From Hypomesus transpacificus (lineage: Eukaryota > Chordata > Actinopteri > Osmeriformes > Osmeridae), in contig NC_061074.1 of the NCBI RefSeq assembly GCF_021917145.1, forward strand, positions 8,936,560 to 9,000,559: DNA of 64,000 nucleotides, written 5' to 3'. A program made the position numbers and the translations under genes. This document shows, in pieces, positions 1 to 9,718 of the stretch (positions are counted from its first letter, which is position 1; the number at the start of each line of letters is the position of its first letter). The notes under the pieces were generated by a model. That model had not been told where the DNA came from. It did not search any database and was given only the letters and a program-made list of their open reading frames with translations.

Positions 1-137
1 GAACTGTAAAAAACTGTTGAGGAACAGAGAGTATGTAGTTAGTAGACATTTTTGTGTGATGCTTTGAATTTGAAAATGCAATTTAGAATCGACTGCAGAA
101 TCAGTCACTCTCTATCTTTTTCTATCGACGTGTCCAG

Positions 138-1276
138 GTCTGACGCAGCTTAGCTCTCTGGACCTGAGTTTCAACCTCCTCCAGTCACTCCCATCTGGCG
201 TGTTTGAGAACCTGACTAGCCTACAGACATTAGACCTTTACCACAACGCCCTTACGTCACTTCCTGTCGGACTGTTCAAGAACCTAACAGCATTGATTGA
301 GCTGCAACTGGACAGCAACAATCTCTCCCTTGTAGCTTTGGGGGTTTTCGAAGGTCTTTCCAACCTCAGGGAGCTCCAGCTAACTAACAACCACCTCACT
401 GACCTCGACCACGCGTCCTTCCTCACCCTCAGGTCGCTACGGAAACTGTACCTCGACCACAACGCCCTAGACAGGCTTCCCAGAAGCCTCTTCCACAGGA
501 ACAGGAAACTGAGAGAGCTGCAGTTGGACAACAACAAGCTCAGGTCCCTCCCCACGGCTCTCCTCCGCCACCAGTCCAGCCTCACCATCTTGAAACTCTC
601 CCACAACCTCCTCTCCTCCCTCCACTCGGATCAGTTCTCGGGTCTCGCCCATCTGAAGGAACTTTTTCTCAACGACAACCGGTTGGAAGCGGTTCCCAAA
701 GAACTGTTCGCCGGCCTCAACAGCCTGAAGCTCCTCGACCTGGACAACAACCGTCTCTCTGCTCTGAGCTCGGAGGCCTTCGAGGACCTGTCCGCCCTGA
801 AGGAGCTCCATCTCAGCTTCAACAATCTCTACGAGCTCCCCCCTCACACCTTCCGCTCCCTGGGTCGCCTCCGCATGCTCCTGCTCCAGAACAATCGTCT
901 CTGGGACCTGGACGCTCTGGTTCTCGAGCCGCTGCAGAGTCTGACGGAGCTGGATCTGGACAACAACCAGCTGCAGCGTCTCCCCCGCCAGGTGTTCCGG
1001 GGGCTTGCCCACCTGCAGGACGTCCACCTCCGGTCTAACCTCCTGGAGACGCTAGAGGTGGGAACCCTGGCACACCTGGGGAACGTGACCATCATCCACC
1101 TGGAGGGGAACCCGTGGAACCCGTGCTCCTTCCCTTCTGGGCTGCTGGAAGAACTCTCTCCCCACCTGGGAGGACTCAGACCCTGTTCTGCTCTCAGCTC
1201 TGTCGGCTGTCTGACGCCGGCACTTCCTCTTAAGATCCTGCTGGTTGCCGTGTTAACAATCAGCAGCTTAGGGTGA
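138..1276 (+). CDS. Leucine-rich-repeat protein, last coding exon (5' exons outside window)
   Basis: The exon opens after a pyrimidine-rich acceptor (cag at 135-137) and reads without interruption to TGA at 1274-1276. It holds 13 consecutive 24-residue leucine-rich repeats of the extracellular type (LxxLxLxxNxLxxLPxxxFxx), starting with LTQLSSLDLSFN and ending at a capping segment with NPWNPC. The last about 17 residues (LPLKILLVAVLTISSLG) are hydrophobic and end at the stop, as in a GPI-anchor signal or a minimal membrane tail. The repeats most resemble secreted or cell-surface LRR proteins such as carboxypeptidase N subunit 2 or LRG1 (family resemblance only). The start codon, signal peptide and N-terminal cap must lie upstream of position 1. 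A ligand-binding or scaffolding role outside the cell is an inference; the exact orthologue is unknown. Confidence 0.8.
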
Positions 1277-1520
1277 CATACATTTGTGGTTTTGCATGTT
1301 TTTTTTTTCTTGCTCCTTTTACGTGATACTTTCAGACCTTGTCTTTGTTTGCACAGTGGCAACTGCCTTTGTGCAGCTCTTGGTGTATAACTGTAAATGC
1401 ATTGCTAAACTGAGATCTGTTTAAATTAAACTCATGCATTTCTTATATTTTTACATTTGATTATGCTCAAAGAATTAATTTGGTTGTAATAGCAGCTCAC
1501 TGAAAAGTTTATATGCGATT

Positions 1521-1526
1521 AATAAA
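1521..1526 (+). terminator. AATAAA polyadenylation signal of the LRR gene
   Basis: Canonical AATAAA about 245 bp after the LRR stop codon in an AT-rich 3' flank, placed as expected for the end of this transcript. Confidence 0.5.
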
Positions 1527-3287
1527 AATATACAATGCTACTGTAACATTTAACTGGTACAAAGACTGTGGTTGAACTATTTAACATCTTAAACTATTTA
1601 ATATCTATCAACTAAAGACGATGCGAATGATGATACTCCTACTCCATAATAATCACCGGAACGTAATGCTTTTTTAAACCACTAGAGGTCCTTCTTTATC
1701 CATTGCTGACACGCCCACACCTACTCTACAACTTGAAAACAACTTTCAACAGGGTCAAAGGTCACAATCAACTCAAAACAGAGATTTGGGACGGAAACTC
1801 CGGAATGCAGGGGTCAGGGAGTTTGGGGTTTGGCCAGGGTAACCCCAACTCTGGTCAGGGTTGTTCCCTGATCTTCCGCACTGCATTGTGGGATGCTGAG
1901 TTGAACTGGGAGACCAGAAAGTGGTCTTGTCACGCTGTCTCTTAATCTCTTAATCCAACCTTGACGGCTTGGCTGTCCTGTTTCCCCCTGCGTATGCATC
2001 ATGAGGTTTGGAAAACAAAAAGAAGGATTTGGATTTTCAGGTTTGTGGGAGATTAGATTGTAAACACTGCATGACAATCTGGCTTGCCAACTGAACTCAT
2101 TGAACAGGAACAGTCTAGCACGCACCTGATAAGAAAGGCATCACTGATAACAAATCACTCAATGAAAGTCGATAGAAATTAACGTAAACCTATGAGGTTG
2201 CCACGTGAACACAAGACTTCTTGACCTCACACAACCTCTGATATCTCTCTGTATCCCAACACAAAATGAATAATTATTTCCTGGTCACAAGTTGCAGTGC
2301 ACTTCCTGTTGTACCGGCGCATGAGACATGAAGGGAGATAAATGTCTGAGCCCCCCCCTCATATCGCTGCCTATCGCCCCACGTTCCTCCTCACCGCACC
2401 CAGGTTTATTCATAGTCTGTTTCCCAGGCTGTTGTGCTGGAACCAGGAAGTTGGCTTCCATCCCAGGATCTTGGGGAGGGACAGGTAGCACTGTATGGGG
2501 CACAGGAAAGGATGTCACAGGAAGTGATTCCCAATGGGTGATGTCGCAGAGAGGGGCAGTGCAGTGATCCCTTCAGCACCAGAAGCATCCAGACTGGAGG
2601 AAAGAAGAATCACCAGAACTTGTTGGTTAGCCATGTGAGAGGCTGTCTGTCACCTACCTGATCTTTCTAACAATGCACACGCTATGGTCCCATCTTACAG
2701 GAACCAATCAGCGTGTTTTTTTTAAATGTCATTATAAAAAAGAGACACAAACCACTTATGGTTTCACTGGTTTTATCATCAATAGCAACCCTTCACAAGC
2801 ACGCAGTACACAAACAACACTGGTTAGATTTGTAACCTTCAATCAATAAGTTAGGCTCTGCTCACCGTAACAGTATATATCTACCAGCACCAATGTCCTT
2901 CTACTCTACAAAACGCAACATGTTGAAAATCTTTGATTTCAAGGACAGTGTTTGTTAGTTTTTTACCCTTCAAAAAGACTGTGGGAGTTAGATCTTCGCA
3001 GTAGCTACGTTAGCTGTGTGTGTAACAGGAGCATGTCTAAAGGCTTGTCATGAGAACATCTTGATGACCAAACCCCTGTACACCGCAGCTTCTGTCAGTT
3101 AGGAAACCCAGTCCCACCGCAACGAAACAAACAAACCCCTCAAAAGATCAAGACACCAAATGGTCCTCATCCTCCCTACAGACATGACGTCTACAGACAC
3201 AACTCAGATAAACGCCTGCGTCCATTCCAGACAAACAAGCCAAACTCAACGTCTCCCCCCCCCCCCCCACCCGCTTCAGTTATCTTT
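1527..3287. other. Intergenic stretch / 3' UTR of the first zinc-finger gene
   Basis: No coding region, RNA gene or recognised mobile element was found here. The right part must contain the 3' UTR of the minus-strand zinc-finger gene that stops at 3288. A poly-C run lies at about 3255-3268. A plus-strand TTTATT at 2405-2410 (AATAAA on the minus strand) is one possible polyadenylation signal. Confidence 0.4.
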
Positions 3288-6200
3288 TCAGACGTAAAGA
3301 CACTTGTGATCCTTCAGGTTCCTCAAGTAAGAGAAACTCTTGCCGCACTTGTCGCACATGAACAGCTTCTCCCCGGTGTGGATCTGGAGGTGAGCCTTTA
3401 GGCTGTTCCCCTGGTTGAAGCTGCGCCCGCACTGTTCGCAGCTGAACGGCTTCTCTCCCGTGTGGATGCGCTGGTGGCGGTTCAGGTTCCCCGTGTTGCT
3501 GAAACGCTTCCCGCACGTGTCGCAGCTGAAGGGCTTCTCCCCGGTGTGGACGGCCTGGTGCGTCTTCAGGCTGCTCTGCTGCGTGAACATGCGGCCGCAG
3601 GTCTCGCAGGTGAAGGGCCGCTCCCCCGTGTGAGTCTTCAGGTGAGTCTTCAGGTAGCTGGAGGACTTGAATGCCTTCCCGCAGAGGCTGCAGGTGTGGG
3701 GCTTCTCCACCGTGTGCTGCTCCTGGTGGGAGCGCAGGTGGGCCAGCGAGGTCAGCGTCCCGCCGCACACCGAGCACGTGCAGGGCATCTCCGCCGCGTG
3801 AGACTGGAGGTGAGTCCGGAGGGAGTTGACGCAGGCGAGGCCGGTGCCGCACGCCACGCAGGTGAAGGGCTTCTCGCCCGAGTGCGAGCGCTGGTGCATC
3901 TTCAGGGCGCTGCGCTGGATGAAGCTCTTCCCGCAGGTCTGGCAGCTGAAAGGCCGTTCCCCCGTGTGGATGCGCTGGTGGGCTTTTAGCGTGTCCGCCT
4001 GGTTGAAGCTCTTCCCGCACGTGGCGCAGCCGAAAGGCTTCTCGCCGGTGTGGATGCGCTTGTGCCTGTGCAGGTTGCCGGGGATGCTGAAACGCTTGCC
4101 GCAGATCTCGCAGTCGTAGGCGCGCTCGCCCGTGTGCACGATCTGGTGCATCTTGAGGCCGTGGGCGCGGTTGAAGCTCTTGCCGCACTGGTCGCAGCGA
4201 AAGGGCCGCAGCCCTGCGTGGAGCCTCTGATGGTTCCTCAGCAGCTGCTTGAGGGTGAAACCCTTCCCGCAGACGTCGCAGGTGTGCGGGCGCTCGCCCG
4301 TGTGCAGCAGCAGGTGAGAGTCCAGGCTGCGCTTGAAGGAGAAGCCCCTCCCACATTGCGGACACAGGAAGGGCTTGTCCGAGGCTCCGTGGAGCGCCTG
4401 GTGGGCCTTGAGCTGAAGGAGCTTGCTGAAGGGCTTCCTGCAGTGTTTGCAGCTCAGCTGGGGCTGGTTCTCCTTCCGGGGGCGGCCTCGCCGGGCGCCG
4501 CCGGCCCGGGGGCGGGAGAATCTCCTGGGCCTGGCTGAGGCCTCGAGGCCCCCTGGCTCCTTCACCTGGTAGTCTGGGTCACCGTCGTCCTGGTCCCGGG
4601 GTTCGGGGAACAGGCTGTCGTCGGGGGTGGCGTGGTCGAGGTAGGCCTCCAGGCCTTCCTCTGTGATGATGACCCGCTGAATCTTGTCCTCACCAGAGGA
4701 GCGCTGGGAGGGAGAGATGGAGAGAGAAGAAGGGAGGGCTTTACAGCTGTACTGTGCAGATGATCTTTAAAGACCATGGTTTATCTTCTGTCATCTAGAT
4801 GATACTGCTCTCTGGAGTGTAACCTCTCATCCAGCGGTCTAACAGGAATATTATATTTACTTTACTATAACAGGTACCTCATATTTAACAGAAAGCTCAT
4901 TTATAACAGGAGGCTCATATCTAACAGGAAGCTCAGATCTAACAGGAAGCTCAGATCTAACAGGAAGCTCATATCTAACAGGAAGCTCATATCTAACAGG
5001 AAGCTCATATCTAACAGGTACCTCATAAGCTCGTCCTTTCCACAGGTGGATGATGGGGGATCGTTTCACTTCCGAATCATCTGCGATACGGACTAAAAGA
5101 AAAGAAAAAGACCACAGCAATCGATATCCAGACCAAAATCTACGGCTTAGTAACTTCTCCAATCACTCAACACAGACACAAACCTAACTTGATCTGAGTA
5201 AGTGGCTAAAGGAAAGAGACTCACATCTTGACAGTGGTCTGCAACCCTGCTGCTGTAGGGCTACTGTTCTGCGGGGGGTTTCGCTCCAAGACTAATCTAG
5301 CACACTTGCTTCTAATAACTAAATAACTAACTTGTTACAACTTAGTGTTGGAGCAAATCCCTCCTGGAAGGCAGTCTCTAGGACCGGGGGGGTCGACCCC
5401 CTAAACCAACAGCCCTCACCTGTCTGTGTCCTGTGACTGATCTTGGCTTCGTCGCCACGGTGACCGTTTTCCGAAGTGCCCTCCCTCCCGCCGCTGCCTT
5501 CCAGAAGGGTCCGCAGCTCCGTCTCCATGGCATCCAGCCGCGCTCTCAGATCGTCCTTCTCCATCTCGCTCTGGGACGCCTCCAGACGCAGCACAGCGGA
5601 GCACTCCTGGAAGAGCTGGCACAGCTTCTCCATCACCCCCTGGGCCAGCTGCTCCATGAAGGAGGCAAGCTGGGTCAGCTGGAGGAGGAAGGAGGCAAGG
5701 AGGAAGGAGACAAGGAGGTAGCATATGGGTTGACAGACATATCTTAGTGGCTAGTAGCTATTATAGACTAAAATGCATCATGCACTATTCACTTTATTTA
5801 GCTGAAGAATCTAAAACGGTGCCGGGGTATACTTGATAAACTTTGGGTAGCTTTAACCAATCGCTAGCGTACTTTGAATGTACCCTAGACACACAACAGA
5901 TAGATACTCCAAAATGGCGCCTCATTAATTTATTGCCATTGATGGCCTGGATTCAGAACATGCATCTACAATTGTTCAATTAAATGAACAAAAAAAACTA
6001 GCACATGCACAGAAGAATGTAGCAAATGACAAACATTCGATTCAAAAACCGGATAGCTAGCGTTGAATTACTCCTTCGCTAGTTGTTCTATTTCTATGTT
6101 GTTGATATCAGCTGGTCGTCTAGACAGATGGGGAGGGATAGAATAATGTCAAGCTTTCTCTTTCCTGTAACATGCATCGTAACGTTATCCACGCCTTTAT

Positions 6201-6352
6201 ACCTTTTCGTTTGGACTATTTGTGTTGTCGTCTGCTGTTTCCACTTCAGACCTAGATGCAACACAGCCGTCCACAATTGTGCTCATTTCTGCAACACTGG
6301 CTTTGACCATTGACTCCAGAATAGAGCCAATCTGGTCCTGTAAAATTGACAT
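3288..6352 (-). CDS. C2H2 zinc-finger protein 1 of a three-gene cluster (14 fingers)
   Basis: Four-exon model on the minus strand: 6352-6203, 5678-5420, 5092-5022, 4703-3288. All junctions are GT-AG, phases match (0, 1, 0), and the total is 632 codons. Exon 1 starts MSILQDQIGSILESMV and exon 2 gives LTQLASFMEQLAQGVMEKL. Both are short amphipathic helical modules typical of fish zinc-finger proteins and possibly mediate oligomerisation. The last exon carries a basic stretch (GRPRK), then 14 fingers joined mostly by TGE(R/K)P linkers. Fingers 8 and 9 are diverged (CGTGL, CGGTL). The final finger ends HKC instead of HxxxH, so its fourth ligand is Cys or absent. Function inferred from the family: nuclear sequence-specific DNA binding. 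There is no KRAB, SCAN or BTB domain. No orthologue is named. Confidence 0.87.
4878..5021 (-). repeat. 18-bp tandem array (8 units) derived from an exon/intron boundary
   Basis: On the minus strand the unit is about TATGAGCTTCCTGTTAGA, repeated eight times (144 bp) with a few substitutions. It begins exactly at the exon-3 splice donor of zinc-finger gene 1. At both edges the unit reads TATGAG followed by GTACCTGTTA, so a usable-looking GT donor exists at 5021 and again at 4877. Reading through the array stays open, giving repeats of ELPVRY. Confidence 0.75.
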
Positions 6353-6702
6353 ATTTGCCAATAGTTACATCCAGTATTCCTGGTGGACTCAGGACAATCA
6401 ATATCAACACTACTACAACGTAGTATTCGCTATGCCAGCTACTTTGCTAGCTTAGCAACAATGCAGTGCTATCGACTGTCGCGAAATGACTCGAAACATG
6501 ACCCAACATGATATGCTTACTGTTCCGGATCCTGTGTACTTCATAATAAAAGTTCGGGTGTAAACTAAACTCGCTCGTGAAGGCCACACCTGCAACATAG
6601 AGACACCGTTCGGTCTTTATGTATTTACATTAACTGTAACCCAAATACGTGTGCTGCATGCCGACTAAAACAAGGTATTAAACGTGAAAATGTTAAGACA
6701 TT

Positions 6703-6708
6703 TTTATT
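6703..6708 (-). terminator. AATAAA signal for zinc-finger gene 2
   Basis: TTTATT on the plus strand is AATAAA on the minus strand. It lies about 210 bp beyond the gene-2 stop codon and about 350 bp before the start codon of gene 1, so it fits the end of the gene-2 transcript. Confidence 0.45.
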
Positions 6709-6917
6709 GTATTGCTGACAACTCTCGACCTGTGTCATAGTTCCAACAACAAAACACATCAGAGTAAAATCGTGCGCTGAAACCATGACCTAAAAAATTA
6801 TCTCGCGATTTCCATTACAAGCCAATAATTCGTGTCAGGCAATTGTTCGTATCAGGGAAAGAAAATCGTTTACGGCATCCAAATCTAGTTGAAGAGAGTT
6901 GTTGTTGGCAACTTGTG

Positions 6918-9262
6918 TCATCTTTGCACACACTTGTGCTCTTTGAAGTTCCTTGCGTAGGCAAAGCTCTTTCCGCACTTGTCACAGAAGTACGGCCTCT
7001 CTCCGTTGTGCACCTGCATGTGGGCCTTCACGTTGTGTGCCTGGCTGAACTGTTTCCCACACACGTCGCAGCTGAACGGCCTCTCTCCCGTGTGCACCAG
7101 CATGTGCCTCTTCAGGTTCCCGCTGATGGTGAACGTCATGCCGCAGACGTCACACGCGTACGGCCTCTCTCCCGTGTGCGTGCGCGCGTGCAGCCTTAGG
7201 GTGTTGGGGAGGCTGAAAGCCCTACCGCACACGCCACAGGTGTGGAACCTCTCCCCCGTGTGAGTCTTCTGGTGAGTGAGGCAGGTGGCCTTCTGGGAGA
7301 AACTCCTCCCGCACGTGGAGCACTCGAAGGGTTTGGCGCCCGTGTGCACCAGCTGATGCACCTTCAGGTTCCCCACGGAGCTGAAGGTTTTCCCGCAGGT
7401 GTCGCAGCCGTGTAGCCGTCCCTGGGCGGCGCGGCGCGTCCCGCCCTCGGCGTGGACCCGCTGGTGTTTCCTCAGCGAGCAGTTGTAGACGAACGTCCTT
7501 CCGCAGACGTCGCACATGAACGGCTGCGAGCCGCCATGCACCTGCATGTGTCCCTTGAGGACGCTGCGCTGGTGGAAGCGCTTCCCGCACACCGTGCACG
7601 CGTGCGGCTTGGTGCCCGTGTGGAGGAGGCGGTGCCTTCGCAGGTTGGTGAGGTGGCCGAAGCGGGCCCCGCAGTCGTCGCATTTAAAGGCCCTCAGGCC
7701 GGTGTGGACGATCTGGTGGGACTTTAGAGCCCGTTCGGTGATGAAGCCCTTGTGGCACTGGTCGCACGTGAACGGCTTGTCCTCAGCGTGGATCCGACGG
7801 TGGACGGAGAGGTAGCTGGCTTGGGAGAAGCTCTTCCCGCAGGTGGGGCAGGTGTACGGCTTCTCCCCGGAGTGAACCCTCTGGTGCACCGCAAGGCTGT
7901 TCCGTGTGGTGAATCCCTGGTCGCAGGTCTGGCAGACGAAGGGCTTGACGTCGGCGTGGACAAACCCGTGACACCGCAGCGCCTCCTCGCCGCAGAACGA
8001 CTTCCCACAGACCTGGCAGGCAAAAGGCCGGCCTTCGGAGTGCCGGTGGACGTGCCTGCTCAGGGACGCCTTGTAGACGAAGGTCTTGTGGCAGCGGGGG
8101 CAGCTGTGAGGCTTGTCCCCCGTGTGGACCCTCTGGTGGTGTTCCAGCACGCTGCTCAGACTGAAGCTCCGCCCACAGACGTCGCACGCAAAGGAACGTC
8201 TGGCTCGCAGGTTATTGCGGAAGACCTGTTTCTCCGGGGTCCCTGGGGTCTCTGCGCCCGGGTGCCTCTCCTCAGGGGGGCTGTGAGGGGGCTTGGGGCT
8301 CACGGGCTGTGAGGGACGGTCACCGGCTGGTTGGTTGTTCTCGGCTAGCGAAGGCGGCGTGGTGGAGATTGGGGAGGGTCGGGTGGTCTCTTGGGATGAT
8401 CTTTCTCCAGGCGCACTGACGACATCACAGGGATCTGGAGAAGAAAAACAAGGGTTTGGGTGAAGAAAAACACTTGGAACAAGATCCTCACACGTTGTCA
8501 CGGTTACGCAAAATCCCTTCACCTTCTTCGCTGGCTGGTTCTGTGTCTTCTGAGTTCGCCTCGATTTTATCTGGCGGATCTATGTTGGCCCCATCCTGTA
8601 AAACACAAATAAATGAAAAAGAAAGCATGATAAATGGTGGATGTCCTTACAAAACGAGTGACGTCCACCCACCTGGTTGAGGTGCCCAGGTGAGGCTGTT
8701 ATTCCGTTCAGCTCGAGACGTTTTCTCAGGGTCTCGTTTTCCTGTTGTAGGACGGAGGAGCACTCTGAGAACAGCCTGCATAGTTTACGAACCACCTCTT
8801 TCGTCAACAGCTGGATAAAGGACGGCAAATGCGCCTGATAAGACGAAGCAAGAGACAAAACAGGGCAAATACTTATCAGTGAGTTTATTACTTCTAGTTC
8901 AACCACACTGACATCTTGAAGTAAATACAGAGTAGACCTGTGTGCTGCATTGAGTTTAATGACAGCTATAGATACACTTGCTGGCTAATGGGCTATTCTT
9001 GATGGACACTTTCAACAAACGACTTGTTCAGATCTTACAGGCAATGTGACCTGCCCAGCAGTCTCTCTCTGACAAAAAGGCGCCGTACCTGATTCCGGGG
9101 GCGATCCTTCACATTAGCGATGTCTTCTCGAATACAAGATATTTCACTGCACGATTCCCTACTCGACTCATTCCCTGTTCGGCTTATTTCAGCAAGTGCA
9201 CCCTCGATGAAAATAGACAATATTGAAATTGTTTCCGTTCGAAATGTGTCACTGAGAGACAT
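6918..9262 (-). CDS. C2H2 zinc-finger protein 2 of the cluster (15 fingers)
   Basis: Four exons on the minus strand: 9262-9089, 8834-8673, 8595-8523, 8434-6918. Donors and acceptors are GT-AG, phases agree (0, 0, 1), and the total is 642 codons. Exon 1 begins MSLSDTFRTETISILSIF. Exon 2 (AHLPSFIQLLTKEVVRKL) is the clear counterpart of exon 2 in the neighbouring genes. Exon 3 is acidic and the start of exon 4 is rich in Pro/Ser/Thr. Fourteen regular C2H2 fingers follow with TGxKP-type linkers, although one linker before finger 10 is long and irregular (AEGGTRRAAQGRL). The terminal finger ends HKC as in gene 1. Likely a nuclear DNA-binding regulator by family; its target is unknown. Confidence 0.87.
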
Positions 9263-9483
9263 TTTCTGTATATTTAGTATACATTAATATGATCATTCTT
9301 GAACCAAAGATCTATTCCGACATGAGAAGCTCAACATAAACCGAAGTAGGTTATCTCGTTTGAACCATTTCTATTAGCTTCTACCAGTTACATCCGGTTA
9401 TTCTGATATTTCAAAATAAAAGCCAGCGAGATTTATGATTTCAAGTACAAACCGAGAAAACCTTCCACAATATTGAACAGGTG

Positions 9484-9489
9484 TTTATT
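9484..9489 (-). terminator. AATAAA signal for zinc-finger gene 3
   Basis: TTTATT on the plus strand lies about 230 bp beyond the gene-3 stop codon, in an AT-rich 3' UTR between gene 3 and the gene-2 promoter. Confidence 0.45.
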
Positions 9490-9718
9490 AACAAATTAAT
9501 TGCTTTGTACAAGACAATACAAAGTAACAGTATCGTCAGAATCAGTCCCCAGAACAAAGCTTTACATTTTGTAAACAGACTGTCAAGGCAAATTGGCAGT
9601 AAGAAACCACAAGTGCAAAACCTGCAATCAAATAAATATCTGCTTTGACTTTAGTATAAAAACAAATAACAATAATAAAAATAAAAAAGATTAAAGACAG
9701 ATCTGTCAGTCATACTAT

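Noticed and set aside
238-1362. Long minus-strand frames opposite the LRR exon
   Set aside because: They mirror the codon periodicity of the 24-residue LRR repeat and lack any family motif.
3415-4538. Plus-strand frames through the zinc-finger exons (also at 7752, 9782)
   Set aside because: They are complements of regularly spaced finger and linker codons; the minus-strand C2H2 reading is unambiguous.
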